The notes: generated by a model not told the origin, from the letters alone. Positions 36,272-48,055 are shown, counted from the stretch's first letter. The stretch: 64,000 nt of DNA from Pseudoxanthomonas sp. GM95 (GCF_900109775.1 NZ_FOAX01000001.1:620001-684000), one strand, 5' to 3'. Numbers and translations are program-made.

Positions 36272-36292
36272 TTATGGCAGCTAGTGTCATAA
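36272..36292. promoter_or_regulatory. LysR-type operator dyad
   Basis: TTATG (36272-36276) and CATAA (36288-36292) form an inverted repeat around 11 bases, the classical T-N11-A box; the arms extend to 8 bp with one mismatch (TTATGGCA and TGTCATAA). It lies between the divergent LysR and flavodoxin genes, where such boxes serve autoregulation and activation. Confidence 0.75.
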
Positions 36293-36361
36293 GCGAGTGC
36301 GCGATAGCGTGGTGATCCCGAAGGTGCGGGCCGGGCCTTCCTCCGCCAACAGGTGATCGCC

Positions 36362-39140
<2,779 letters not shown>

Positions 39141-39255
39141 GCACGCGCGCACTGACTGATCAACAGCATGGCGGGTCGGTCTGTCATCCCTGAAGGTGAC
39201 GGTCGTTGGCTGTTTGGCTTACGATCAGCCCGTCTGACCGGTGAGGGAACGCCGT

Positions 39256-39525
39256 ATGGAGTACCGCCACACGATTCTGCAGAAGCACGGCTACCAGGTG
39301 GTGGCCCTGACCCGCGATTCCGATCCCGCCTATGCACCGGATGAGGTGATCGGCTACGCGGTGGTGACCGATTCCGGTGCCAAGCTGCGCGATGAGCCTT
39401 CGCTCGAAGAGGCGCGCCTGTATATGGAGCAGCTGCTGGAGGATGAGCAGCCCACGCGCAATGACGATGCCCGGCCGCGCCGCCGCAAGTCCGTGCGGCG
39501 CAAGGCCGCCAAACTGATTCGCTGA
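39256..39525 (+). CDS. Conserved small basic-tailed protein, unknown
   Basis: An 89-residue protein starting MEYRHTILQKHGYQVVALTR, with a compact folded part (1-65), an acidic stretch MEQLLEDEQPTRNDD and a strongly basic tail RPRRRKSVRRKAAKLIR that could bind nucleic acid. GAGGGA lies 9 bases before the ATG at 39256; a GTG at 39241 is an alternative. It lies 46 bases before virD4 on the same strand, but I cannot link it to secretion. Not recognised as a characterised family. Confidence 0.6.
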   Translation: MEYRHTILQKHGYQVVALTRDSDPAYAPDEVIGYAVVTDSGAKLRDEPSLEEARLYMEQLLEDEQPTRNDDARPRRRKSVRRKAAKLIR

Positions 39526-39571
39526 TATTCGTGTCGCGCCCGGCTGGGCGCGGCCTCAAGGAGGAATGCGC

Positions 39572-41242
39572 TTGACCAAGGGGAAGATTGCGTTCGTCGT
39601 CGTGGTGACGGCGTTAGCGCTGGTGGCAGGACTCTACCTGTCCGGATACGCGACGATGGCGCTGATCAAGGTCAAGGCGTCGCTGGACTGGAATACCTAC
39701 ATTCAGTACGTACAGGCGCTGGGCGATCCGCGCTACCAGCCGTATGCGAAGAAGATCAAGGCGGCCGGCTACATCGGCTTCGGCGTGGTGCTGGTGGTGT
39801 ACGTGCTGCTGCTGGCGCTGGTGCTCAAGCCGAAGAAGAAATCACTGCATGGCGATGCGCGCTTTGCGACATCCGGTGATCTTAACAAGCACAACATGCT
39901 CAAGCCGGCCGACAACGGCATTATCGTCGGCAAGTTCGGCGGCAAGCTGGTGAGGTTGCCTGGCCAGCAGTTCGTGATCCTCGCCGCACCGACGCGCTCG
40001 GGCAAGGGCGTGGGCATCGTGATTCCCAACCTGCTTGAGTACGCCGAATCGGTCGTGGTGCTGGATATCAAGCAGGAAAACTTCGACCTCACCAGCGGCT
40101 GGCGCAAGGCGCAGGGGCAGGAGGTCTTCCTGTTCAATCCCTTCGCCGAAGACCGCCGCACGCATCGCTGGAATCCGCTGACTTACGTCTCGGCCGATCC
40201 CGCGTTCCGCGTGTCGGATCTGATGAGCATTGCCGCGATGCTGTATCCGGATGGCTCCGACGACCAGAAATTCTGGGTCAGCCAGGCGCGCAATGCGTTC
40301 ATGGCCTTCGCCCTGTTCCTGTTCGAAAATCGGGATGACGAAGTCGCCACCGGCTTTCCGTTTTCCTCCGGGGCGCCGACGCTGGGGCGCATCTATCGCC
40401 TGTCCTCGGGCGATGGCACCGAGTTGAAGGCGTATCTGCGTGGCCTTGCCTCACGCAAGTTCCTCAGCGACAACGCGCGCTCGGCTTTTTCCAACATGCT
40501 CTCGCAGGCCGATGAAACCTTCGCCTCGATCATGGGTACGCTGAAGGAGCCGCTCAACGCCTGGATCAATCCGGTGCTGGATGCGGCCACGTCTGAGGAC
40601 GACTTCCTGCTGACCGATCTGCGCAAGAAGAAGATGAGCATCTACATCGGAATCCAGCCCAACAAGCTGGCCGAGAGCCGATTGATCATCAACTTGTTCT
40701 TCAGCCAGATCATCAACCTCAACACGCGCGAGCTGCCCAAGACCAATCCCGAACTCAAGTACCAGTGTCTGCTGCTGATGGACGAATTCACCGCCATCGG
40801 CAAGGTCGACATCATCGCTTCAGCAGTGTCGTACATGGCCGGCTACAACATCCGCTTGCTGCCGATCATCCAGTCGATGGCCCAGCTGGATGCGACCTAC
40901 GGCAAGGATGTCTCACGCACGATCATCACCAACCACGCGCTGCAGATCATCTACGCGCCGCGCGAGCAGCAGGACGCTAACGATTACTCAGAGATGCTCG
41001 GCTATACGACCTTTAAGAAGCGCAATGTCACGCGTGGCCGGGATGTCACCCGCAGCATCTCCGAGGAACGTCGCGCCCTGATGCTGCCGCAGGAGCTCAA
41101 GGCGATGGGCTTCGACCAGGAAGTCTTCCTCTACGAAGGCATCGCGCATCCAGTGAAGTGCGAGAAGATCAAGTACTACAAGGATCGCTACTTCACCGCC
41201 AGGCTCTTGGACAAAGTCGAGATCAGTCGCATCTCGGTGTGA
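39572..41242 (+). CDS. virD4: Type IV secretion coupling protein VirD4
   Basis: A 556-residue inner-membrane ATPase that recruits effectors to the secretion channel. Two N-terminal membrane helices (about 5-27 and 64-84) precede the P-loop APTRSGKGVGI near residue 140 and the Walker B block LLMDEFTAIGKVD near 398. In Xanthomonas it binds the XVIPCD tail of toxins. AAGGAGG (39558-39564) is ideally spaced for a TTG start at 39572, while the ATG at 39566 is only one base from it, so TTG is preferred. This first T4SS gene is GC-rich, unlike those after virB8. Confidence 0.95.
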   Translation: MTKGKIAFVVVVTALALVAGLYLSGYATMALIKVKASLDWNTYIQYVQALGDPRYQPYAKKIKAAGYIGFGVVLVVYVLLLALVLKPKKKSLHGDARFATSGDLNKHNMLKPADNGIIVGKFGGKLVRLPGQQFVILAAPTRSGKGVGIVIPNLLEYAESVVVLDIKQENFDLTSGWRKAQGQEVFLFNPFAEDRRTHRWNPLTYVSADPAFRVSDLMSIAAMLYPDGSDDQKFWVSQARNAFMAFALFLFENRDDEVATGFPFSSGAPTLGRIYRLSSGDGTELKAYLRGLASRKFLSDNARSAFSNMLSQADETFASIMGTLKEPLNAWINPVLDAATSEDDFLLTDLRKKKMSIYIGIQPNKLAESRLIINLFFSQIINLNTRELPKTNPELKYQCLLLMDEFTAIGKVDIIASAVSYMAGYNIRLLPIIQSMAQLDATYGKDVSRTIITNHALQIIYAPREQQDANDYSEMLGYTTFKKRNVTRGRDVTRSISEERRALMLPQELKAMGFDQEVFLYEGIAHPVKCEKIKYYKDRYFTARLLDKVEISRISV

Positions 41243-41677
41243 TAACCGTGACCGCATTCATATTTGTGCCGCCGTAATTCAAGTTTTTACGTGAAGGTTA
41301 CGTGACGCCACGCTGAATACTTGACCGTGTCATGACTGGCACGTTAGCTTTGCTCAACAGGGGCGCCCGGATTGCGTTCTTTCCGGGGAGATCACGGCTT
41401 GTGCGCCGTAGGACGCCAACCGTCGATGCAGGCAAGGAGGCATGCAAGTGAGGTCAGGGGATTTTCTTCGTCAGACACGCCGGAATAAGCCGCGTGCCAA
41501 CGGTTGCGTATCCGAGTCAGGATCTGCCGCAGCCCAATTGAAATATTCGAATGCGCGCGCCTGCCGGCGCGGCGCTTATTGCTTCTTTCCCGAATATTAA
41601 GTCCCGTCATATCGATGGTGGGCCTTCGTGCTGCCCGCCTGCGAGTTGTTCGACATCTATTTCAGGAGTGGTTGCGC
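41243..41677 (+). promoter_or_regulatory. Promoter and long leader of the virB7-virB6 operon
   Basis: The 435 bases between virD4 and virB7 hold no gene. TTGACC (41321-41326) and TTAGCT (41344-41349) are 17 bases apart and form the best promoter candidate, implying a leader of roughly 320 bases. At least six GGA motifs follow, two of them in good CsrA-type context: AAGGAGG (41434-41440) and the CAGGAG that is itself the virB7 ribosome site (41663-41668). In X. citri the homologous operon is reported to be under CpxR and CsrA control; applying that here is inference. Confidence 0.55.
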
Positions 41678-42103
41678 GTGAGGCAGCGGAACGTCGTCAA
41701 AATCTCTTCGATGCTGGGCTTGTTGAGCCTCGTGCTTTCCGCCTGCGGCACCACGCCTGCGCCGGATTTTCGAGGTAAATGGCGCCCGATCAATAACTAC
41801 TCCGAAACCCCGATCGAGATCCCGCTGTCGAGCACCTACATCTTCCAGGCCTCGCCCATGGACGGCACGCTGAAGACGATGCTGACGCGCTGGGCCAAGG
41901 ACAGCGGCATGGAGCTGGACTATCGCTTCGGCTCGGACTTCACTTTGTTCGGCCCGGTCTCTCAGATCGACACCACCAATATCCACGACGCCGCTGCACA
42001 GCTGAGCAGCGCGTACGCGCCGCGTGGCGTCGCGGTGAGTGTGGTGGGGAACAAGATCACGGTTGTGCCCGCCGCAGCATCTGCACCAGCTTCAACGCCG
42101 TAA
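41678..42103 (+). CDS. virB7: VirB7 outer-membrane lipoprotein with N0-type domain
   Basis: A 141-residue lipoprotein. Reading from the GTG at 41678, which has AGGAG at 9-base spacing, gives a leader ending LLSLVLSAC with the lipid-bearing cysteine at C23. The mature part has a short VirB9-binding segment and then a globular domain (about 55-130) with ASPMDGTLKTMLTRWAKDSGM, the N0-like fold that makes X-T4SS VirB7 much longer than the Agrobacterium protein. It forms the outer ring of the core complex with VirB9 and VirB10. A TTG at 41672 is an alternative start. Confidence 0.92.
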   Translation: MRQRNVVKISSMLGLLSLVLSACGTTPAPDFRGKWRPINNYSETPIEIPLSSTYIFQASPMDGTLKTMLTRWAKDSGMELDYRFGSDFTLFGPVSQIDTTNIHDAAAQLSSAYAPRGVAVSVVGNKITVVPAAASAPASTP

Positions 42104-42170
42104 TGCGTCCGCCATCGGTGCCGATATCCGCGCCGATCTCGTCAACTCTCGACAGGCACTGCGTTCCTGC

Positions 42171-43064
42171 ATGATTTCCAGAAAGAAAGAAGAGACGCCC
42201 AAGGTCAAAGCGGCGATCCAGAAGGCGGTGAACTACGAGCTCACCATCGCCGACATGGCCAAGCGCAGCGAAAAACGCGCTTGGCAGGTCGCGACAGGCG
42301 CCATCGTGTTGTCGCTGGTGCTCGCCGGTGGCTACTTCATGCTGCTTCCGCTCAAGGAGCGCACGCCTTTTCTGGTGATGGCGGATCCTTATACCGGCAA
42401 CGTGCAGGCTAGCCGTCTGGTGTCTGACGTGCTGGACAAGACCATCACTGCAAACGAAGCCATCAACCGCGCAAACGTCGAACGTTACGTAATGGCACGG
42501 GAGTCCTACGACCCTGATTTACACGGGACGCCACTCGGTGGCTGGCGGCAAACGCATGTGACATCTGCACCCGATGTTGCCGCTGCGTATCGCCTCCAAG
42601 TATCTAAAAACAACCCGAGCAGCCCACTGAGTCAATTTGGGCGCTTGGCCTCCGTTCGCGTGCGGATTCTCAGCACGGTTCTCGTCAGAACACCCGATGG
42701 AAAAGGATTTCGCGGCGCAACGGTACGATTCCAGCGTCTCAAGTATGACAAGAAGAATGGCGCAACCATCCCGATCGACAACAAGCTGGCGACAATCGAT
42801 TATGGCTACAAGAGTAATTTGAGATTTGAAGATCAGGATCGGGTGTTGAATCCGCTCGGATTTCAGGTAACGACCTATCGCGTCGACGCCGATGCTGCGA
42901 GTTTGCCGATTGTGGAAACCATGGTCGCGCCGCCGGATGGGGGCACGGCGCAAGTATCACCTCCTCAGGCAGAGGCCGCTGATCCTGCTGCCCTGCCCTC
43001 AGATTCGGTAGTCGTGCCTCCACAGCCATCAACGATTGAACCAAACGGAGTTAATTCGCAATGA
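42171..43064 (+). CDS. virB8: Inner-membrane T4SS component VirB8
   Basis: A 297-residue bitopic protein. A cytoplasmic tail (1-40, MISRKKEETPKVKAAIQKAV) leads to one membrane helix (about 42-62, VATGAIVLSLVLAGGYFML) and a periplasmic NTF2-like domain (ERTPFLVMADPYTG through IDYGYKSN), then a proline-rich tail longer than in the Agrobacterium protein. VirB8 helps assemble the inner-membrane complex. The ATG at 42171 is the first methionine giving the family N-terminus. It is coupled to virB9 by an ATGA overlap. From here on codon use drifts to AT. Confidence 0.94.
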   Translation: MISRKKEETPKVKAAIQKAVNYELTIADMAKRSEKRAWQVATGAIVLSLVLAGGYFMLLPLKERTPFLVMADPYTGNVQASRLVSDVLDKTITANEAINRANVERYVMARESYDPDLHGTPLGGWRQTHVTSAPDVAAAYRLQVSKNNPSSPLSQFGRLASVRVRILSTVLVRTPDGKGFRGATVRFQRLKYDKKNGATIPIDNKLATIDYGYKSNLRFEDQDRVLNPLGFQVTTYRVDADAASLPIVETMVAPPDGGTAQVSPPQAEAADPAALPSDSVVVPPQPSTIEPNGVNSQ

Positions 43065-43843
43065 GTGCGCCGCGTCCCACCGGCGTGTTGCCGGCCATTC
43101 TTCTTCTGCTGAGCCTGCTAGTGGCGCTTCCCGTGGCTGCTCAGGTGATTGATCGCTACGAGTACAAGCCAGATGCTATTTATCAAGTGCGCACAGGTCT
43201 CGGCATCACGACACAGATCGAGTTGAGTCCTAACGAGAAGATCCTCGACTACAGCACGGGGTTCAGCAGCGGATGGGAGCTGTCACGGCGTGAAAACGTG
43301 TTCTATCTAAAGCCGAAGAATACGGACGTCGATACGAACATGATGGTGCGTACGGCCACGCATTCGTACATCTTCGAACTAAAGGTCGTTGCGACGGACT
43401 GGAAAGCGCTGGACCAGGCGCGGGCCGCCGGCGTGCAGTACAAGATCAGCTTTATCTATTCTCCTGACACGCAATTCTCGACGACTGCAGTTGCGGATTC
43501 ATCTCCCAAGAGTGATCCGCCGGCACAGCTCGATTTGGGCATCGACAAGGCGCGTCGCTACTACTACGACTACTCCTACGCGACGCGGAGCAAGGCGCAG
43601 TGGCTGATTCCAATGACCGTGTACGACGACGGCCGCTTTACCTATATCAAAATGAATGATGGCGTGAGCTTTCCGAGCGGGAATTTCCCGACCGTTTATG
43701 GCAGGCAGGAAGCCCATAGCGAAGACTTCGTGGTCAATACCACGGTCGACAAGAACACTATCGTCGTTCACGGCACCTATCCATATCTGGTGATCCGTCA
43801 TGGATTGAACGTCGTCGGGCTGCGGAGGAACGAGCAGAAATGA
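43061..43843 (+). CDS. virB9: T4SS core complex protein VirB9
   Basis: A 260-residue periplasmic/outer-membrane core protein. A signal peptide ends about residue 28 (LPVAAQVIDRYEY). The N-terminal domain (about 30-135) and the C-terminal VirB7-binding domain (about 170-260, with RYYYDYSYATRS, DGRFTYIKM and HGLNVVGLRR) match CagX/VirB9. It overlaps virB8 and virB10 by 4 bases each, so synthesis is coupled. Confidence 0.95.
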   Translation: MSAPRPTGVLPAILLLLSLLVALPVAAQVIDRYEYKPDAIYQVRTGLGITTQIELSPNEKILDYSTGFSSGWELSRRENVFYLKPKNTDVDTNMMVRTATHSYIFELKVVATDWKALDQARAAGVQYKISFIYSPDTQFSTTAVADSSPKSDPPAQLDLGIDKARRYYYDYSYATRSKAQWLIPMTVYDDGRFTYIKMNDGVSFPSGNFPTVYGRQEAHSEDFVVNTTVDKNTIVVHGTYPYLVIRHGLNVVGLRRNEQK

Positions 43844-45060
43844 GCCAGAACACGATCCCGCCAGAGCATCGGGACAACGCGGATTCCGGGGATATTCCAG
43901 AAGAGCGAGGCAATCCGTATTTCGCTTCGTCCAGGCATGCCGAGGTTGATGACCTTGATGCCGGGGCGCCGAGCCTTCGTGCCGAGGAAGGCCAGAGACT
44001 GAATCGCCGTGCCCTGTTGTTTCTGGGAGCGACTCTACTGTTGATCCTGGTGATGGCAGCGTTGTTCCTCAAGATGTTCAATTCTGGCGACAAGCAGGCT
44101 AACAACACGCGACAGGCGCGTGCTGAGCGGCCGATCGTGCCCGATGCTCCGCAGGTTGAACCCGCGTTACCAGCCGCCGCGCCTGAGCCTGTCCCAGTGG
44201 CTCCGCTCCCATTGGAAGAGCCCCAAGAATACGGCCGGGAAAGTCTCGCGGATGTGCGGCGACAGCAACGTCCGACAGGTCCATCGCTGATCGATAGACG
44301 TATTTCAGATAGCGGAAGTGGCACTTTCGGCGCAGGTGCGGGCGGTCCCGGCATGGGTGGTCCCGAGGGTGCCGGGGCCCAGATCGCGAGAACGGCTGAG
44401 CCCGGTGCGCAGCCGCCAATCCAGGCTCAGCTCGCAGACACATCGTTCGCTAGCTATCTTCAGAAGCCGGATACGCTGCTACTGAGAGGCACCTATATCC
44501 GATGTGTGCTGGAAACTCACATCGTCACCGATGTTTCGGGATTTACCAGCTGTGTCGTGACCGAGCCCGTTTACTCGGTCAATGGCAAGAGCTTGCTGCT
44601 GCCAAAAGGATCGAAAGTGAGTGGCAGCTACTCCGGTGGCAGCGGGCGGACGAATCGTGTCGCTGTGATTTGGGATCGAATTACAACGCCGAATGGCCTT
44701 GACGTATTGATGTCCAGCCCCGGGATAGACAATCTAGGTGGCGCTGGACATCCCGGCGATCTTGATAACCACTGGGCTAGCAAGATTACCTCAGCACTGA
44801 TGATTAGTCTGATCGCTGATGCTTTCAAATATGAGGGCGAGAAGCACGGGCCACAGCGGACGACTATCAGCGACAACGGCACGACGTACATCGAGCCCTA
44901 TGAGAGTGAGACGGCCAAGACGATGCAGCGCCTGTCTGAGCAGATGATCAGTCAGCAGATGGCACGTTCTCCGACCATCACCATCAATCAAGGTACCGTG
45001 CTCAATGTTTATGTCGCCAAAGACGTCGACTTCTCCGGTGTACTGTCTAGCTACCAGTAA
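43840..45060 (+). CDS. virB10: T4SS core complex protein VirB10
   Basis: A 406-residue protein that spans both membranes. A cytoplasmic segment (1-48) leads to an inner-membrane helix (about 49-70, RALLFLGATLLLILVMAALFL), a proline-rich periplasmic arm (about 85-140) and the C-terminal TrbI-like domain (about 195-400), where the outer-membrane antenna and barrel lie (GTYIRCVLETHIVTDVSGF, KGSKVSGSYSGG). It links the ATPase platform to the outer pore. ATGA overlap with virB9; one-base overlap of its stop with the next frame. Confidence 0.95.
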   Translation: MSQNTIPPEHRDNADSGDIPEERGNPYFASSRHAEVDDLDAGAPSLRAEEGQRLNRRALLFLGATLLLILVMAALFLKMFNSGDKQANNTRQARAERPIVPDAPQVEPALPAAAPEPVPVAPLPLEEPQEYGRESLADVRRQQRPTGPSLIDRRISDSGSGTFGAGAGGPGMGGPEGAGAQIARTAEPGAQPPIQAQLADTSFASYLQKPDTLLLRGTYIRCVLETHIVTDVSGFTSCVVTEPVYSVNGKSLLLPKGSKVSGSYSGGSGRTNRVAVIWDRITTPNGLDVLMSSPGIDNLGGAGHPGDLDNHWASKITSALMISLIADAFKYEGEKHGPQRTTISDNGTTYIEPYESETAKTMQRLSEQMISQQMARSPTITINQGTVLNVYVAKDVDFSGVLSSYQ

Positions 45061-45077
45061 TGCTTGAGGCGATCCAC

Positions 45078-46121
45078 ATGGACACGAGTGTGACCGATGG
45101 ACCAATGGCCCAGGTATCCAATGAATTCCTTGAGTATCAGTACGAGGTGCTCGGTATTCGTGAATACATGTCGTCGAATGACGTCACAGAGATATGCATC
45201 AATCGTCCAGGTGAGCTTTATTTAGAAGGACGTGAAGGCTGGCAGCGCATTGAGGTCCCATCACTGAACTTCGAGCGTGCGCGTCAGTTCTGCACGGCGG
45301 TCGTCAATGAGAGCAATACGGGTCAGCGCATCACGGATGCCGATCCGGTTGTATCACTGACGTTTCCAACCGGGCAGCGAGCGCAGTTTGTTATTCCACC
45401 TGCGTGTGATCCGGGAAAAGTCTCGATCACGATTCGTCTGCCCTCGCATCAAACACGCACGTTAGATCAGTACCAGCAGGAAGGCTTTTTCGATCAGATA
45501 TTAGAAGGTGCTGTCACGCTCAGCGCGCACGATGAGGAGCTGCTTGAACTTCGTCGCCAGCGCAATTATGCGGAATTTTTCCGCAAGGCCGTGCTCTATA
45601 AGAAAAACGTTGTGGTCGCCGGTGCAACGGGTAGCGGCAAAACGACGTTCATGAAGGCGTTGGTTCACCACATTCCTCGCGAAGAACGATTGGTCACCAT
45701 TGAAGATGCGCGCGAGCTGTTTATTGATCAGCCAAATGTTGTGCACCTCTTGTACTCGAAGGGTGGCCAGAGCACGAGTAATGTCACGGCCAAGAGTTGC
45801 ATGGAGGCCTGTCTTCGTATGAAGCCTGATCGCATCATCCTGGCCGAGCTACGTGGCGATGAATCGTTCTATTTCATTCGGAACTGTGCTTCTGGACATC
45901 CCGGTTCGATCACGAGCTGCCATGCCGGTAGCATCAACCAGACATGGGATCAGTTGGCCCTAATGGTGAAGGCTTCTTCGGAAGGTTCGGGTCTGGAGTT
46001 CGGCGTGATCAAGCGCCTGCTGATGATGACGATCGATATCGTGGTGCATATCAAAGCGCATGCTGGAGGGCGCTACATTACTGGGATCGACTTCACGCCT
46101 GACCGTGATTTCTCTGATTAA
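45078..46121 (+). CDS. virB11: T4SS traffic ATPase VirB11
   Basis: A 347-residue hexameric secretion ATPase. The N-terminal domain includes EYMSSNDVTEICINRPGEL; the C-terminal RecA-like domain has Walker A GATGSGKTT near residue 182, an Asp box TIEDARELF, Walker B RIILAELRGDE and a His box TSCHAGS. The ATG at 45078 has GAGG at 8-base spacing and is preferred; an ATG at 45060 overlapping the virB10 stop would add six residues. VirB11 works with VirB4 and VirD4 at the inner membrane. Confidence 0.95.
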   Translation: MDTSVTDGPMAQVSNEFLEYQYEVLGIREYMSSNDVTEICINRPGELYLEGREGWQRIEVPSLNFERARQFCTAVVNESNTGQRITDADPVVSLTFPTGQRAQFVIPPACDPGKVSITIRLPSHQTRTLDQYQQEGFFDQILEGAVTLSAHDEELLELRRQRNYAEFFRKAVLYKKNVVVAGATGSGKTTFMKALVHHIPREERLVTIEDARELFIDQPNVVHLLYSKGGQSTSNVTAKSCMEACLRMKPDRIILAELRGDESFYFIRNCASGHPGSITSCHAGSINQTWDQLALMVKASSEGSGLEFGVIKRLLMMTIDIVVHIKAHAGGRYITGIDFTPDRDFSD

Positions 46122-46195
46122 AACTCGATTCCGTCACACGTTTCAATTATTGAGCTACGTAATTTTTCGCTTGGCGCAGCGTGGCGTTGATTGAA

Positions 46196-46224
46196 TTGAC
46201 ACGGCTTCCACCCTGCTTGATGAT
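46196..46224 (+). promoter_or_regulatory. Candidate internal promoter before virB1
   Basis: A perfect -35 hexamer TTGACA (46196-46201) is followed after 17 bases by GATGAT (46219-46224), in the 183-base gap between virB11 and virB1. It may add a second transcript for the virB1-virB6 half. Confidence 0.45.
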
Positions 46225-46304
46225 GGGGCGAAAGCCGTCATTGATGGACGCAAAGCCGATCCCGGATTCGACTCCGTTTCGACCTGTAGGCAAAGGAGGC
46301 GCTC

Positions 46305-47180
46305 ATGTTTCCCCTAGTGGACATGATGCAATGCCAAAATCTGGCGGTTCCGATGGACGTCATGCACCATATCGTGCAGGTTGAGTCGTCGGCTAATCCT
46401 TATGCGATCGGGGTTGTTGGGGGACGCTTGGTTCGCCAGCCCAGTAGCTTGGCTGAAGCCGTGGCGACAGCGGAAATGCTTGAAAGCCGCGGATACAATT
46501 TTTCCGTCGGTTTGGCTCAGGTCAATCGATACAACTTAAGTAAGTACGGCGTGACTACTTATACGCAAGCCTTCGACGGCTGCACTAACTTGAGTGCGGG
46601 CTCGCGGATTCTGTCTGAGTGCCATGCCCGCGCAAGAGGCGACTGGGGAAGCGCATTCAGCTGCTACTATTCGGGGAATTTTACGACTGGCTACCAGCAT
46701 GGCTATGTTCAGAAGATTTTCTCTTCTATGGCAGGCCAGCAGTCAAGTTACGTGGCCAGCAGCGCCATCCCGCTAAGTGTTGCGGTCCAGGCGAGCCGCC
46801 GGGCGCCTGTTGCGCCCGAATTGAATTCGGCTTCTCGACGCATCGTGAGTTCAAACGCTCAGCATGAACTTTCAATCTCTGCCGTATCTGCAGCTGAGAA
46901 AATTTTTGCGGCGGCAGAGCCCTCCGATGCAGAGCAAAATGTGGCTTTCCCACAAGTCGCAAATGCTGCGCCTTCGAAATTAGGATCGATGGCGGAAACG
47001 GAGGGGGTGGTTCGCCTGACGAGAAATGGGCCTATATTTCCTGCTTCATCGGCGTCGGAGCAGAAAAAGACTAGGCCAAACATTAGCAGGCCGTCTTCTT
47101 CGGTAGAAATCTCACAGGGCACGGATTCGGGAAGTGCCCCAGCAATTACTCAGGCGGGCGACAACGCGTTTGTCTTTTAG
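46305..47180 (+). CDS. virB1: T4SS lytic transglycosylase VirB1
   Basis: A 291-residue protein with an SLT-type transglycosylase domain (about 10-145): catalytic E27 in HHIVQVESSANPYAIG, then YNFSVGLAQVNRYNL and CYYSGNF. The long C-terminal part (about 150-291) is low complexity and probably disordered. It has no obvious signal peptide, as known for X-T4SS VirB1 variants starting directly at the catalytic domain, so its route to the periplasm is unclear. A strong AAAGGAGG site precedes the ATG. Confidence 0.9.
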   Translation: MFPLVDMMQCQNLAVPMDVMHHIVQVESSANPYAIGVVGGRLVRQPSSLAEAVATAEMLESRGYNFSVGLAQVNRYNLSKYGVTTYTQAFDGCTNLSAGSRILSECHARARGDWGSAFSCYYSGNFTTGYQHGYVQKIFSSMAGQQSSYVASSAIPLSVAVQASRRAPVAPELNSASRRIVSSNAQHELSISAVSAAEKIFAAAEPSDAEQNVAFPQVANAAPSKLGSMAETEGVVRLTRNGPIFPASSASEQKKTRPNISRPSSSVEISQGTDSGSAPAITQAGDNAFVF

Positions 47181-47259
47181 CATTTTGTGCCCGCGTAGGC
47201 GCGGGTACGGATCCACGGGGAGGCACTCCCCCACCACCCTAGAGCCATGGAGAGACGAA

Positions 47260-47658
47260 ATGAAGATGCAAACCAATCGTAAAAAAAGGCAGGCCAACGT
47301 AACACGTAAGTTTTTTCTGACTGCGGCAGCAATGACCGCGCTGCTACTGGTAGTGCCGGCATTTGCCACGGAATATGGTGGCGCAGATGAGAAGGTTTGC
47401 GGTTTCTTGGACAGCATTCAAGGACTGCTGACGATGGCCTCGATTGCTGTAGTAACTGTTGCCGTCATCTTTGCGGGATATCAGATTGCCTTCGCACATA
47501 AGCGGATTTCCGATGTCGCGCCGATTTTGATCGGCGGATTGCTCATCGGTGCAGCGGGTCAGATCGCATCGATGGTCATGCCGGAGCAGGATTCCGCTAA
47601 ATGCTCGACTAGCGGCGGTACACCCACCACCGTAATTGTCGTACCGTTCGGCAAGTAG
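47260..47658 (+). CDS. virB2: T4SS major pilin VirB2
   Basis: A 132-residue pilin precursor. A long basic signal sequence (KMQTNRKKRQANVTRKFFLTAA to about residue 35, ending PAFAT) is followed by the mature pilin with two hydrophobic helices (about 56-78 and 88-108, GLLTMASIAVVTVAVIFAGYQ and ILIGGLLIGAAGQIASMVM), the standard VirB2 hairpin. An additional C-terminal tail with one cysteine is present. GGAGA precedes the ATG at 47260. Confidence 0.92.
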   Translation: MKMQTNRKKRQANVTRKFFLTAAAMTALLLVVPAFATEYGGADEKVCGFLDSIQGLLTMASIAVVTVAVIFAGYQIAFAHKRISDVAPILIGGLLIGAAGQIASMVMPEQDSAKCSTSGGTPTTVIVVPFGK

Positions 47659-47672
47659 TTCATCGAATCACT

Positions 47673-47984
47673 ATGAATAAGAACATCATGTTCCGCGGTT
47701 GTACGCGGCCGGCGATGTTCATGGGCGTGCCGTATGTTCCGTTCTTTATCGGGGCAGGCGGCACGCTCCTTTTCGCCATGTACAGCGGAAATTTGTTTTG
47801 GTTGCTTGCATTGCCGGTCGTGATTTTTGTGATGCGTCAGATGGCAAAGCGGGACGAGATGATCTTTCGATTGCTCGGATTGAGGCTGCAGTTCCGTATG
47901 CGCACCAGAAATGTTCGGGATAACGACGGCCTCTGGGTTTTCTCGCCGAACCCATATCGCAAGAAGCCAGCAGAGAAAATTTAG
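47673..47984 (+). CDS. virB3: T4SS inner-membrane protein VirB3
   Basis: A 103-residue protein with a closely spaced pair of hydrophobic segments (about 15-55, containing FFIGAGGTLLFAMYS and LFWLLALPVVIFVM) and the family opening NIMFRGCTRPAMFMGVPYV. VirB3 sits at the inner membrane with VirB4. It lies 14 bases after virB2. Confidence 0.92.
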   Translation: MNKNIMFRGCTRPAMFMGVPYVPFFIGAGGTLLFAMYSGNLFWLLALPVVIFVMRQMAKRDEMIFRLLGLRLQFRMRTRNVRDNDGLWVFSPNPYRKKPAEKI

Positions 47985-48055
47985 GCGCAATCTAATAAGA
48001 TCGAGCCCGCATCCTCTGTGCAGGCAAGGACAACGCAGGACCTAAGGACGGCCGC

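Noticed and set aside
46181-46384. 67-residue open frame before virB1
   Set aside because: It overlaps the firmly placed virB1 start and has no ribosome site or recognisable feature.
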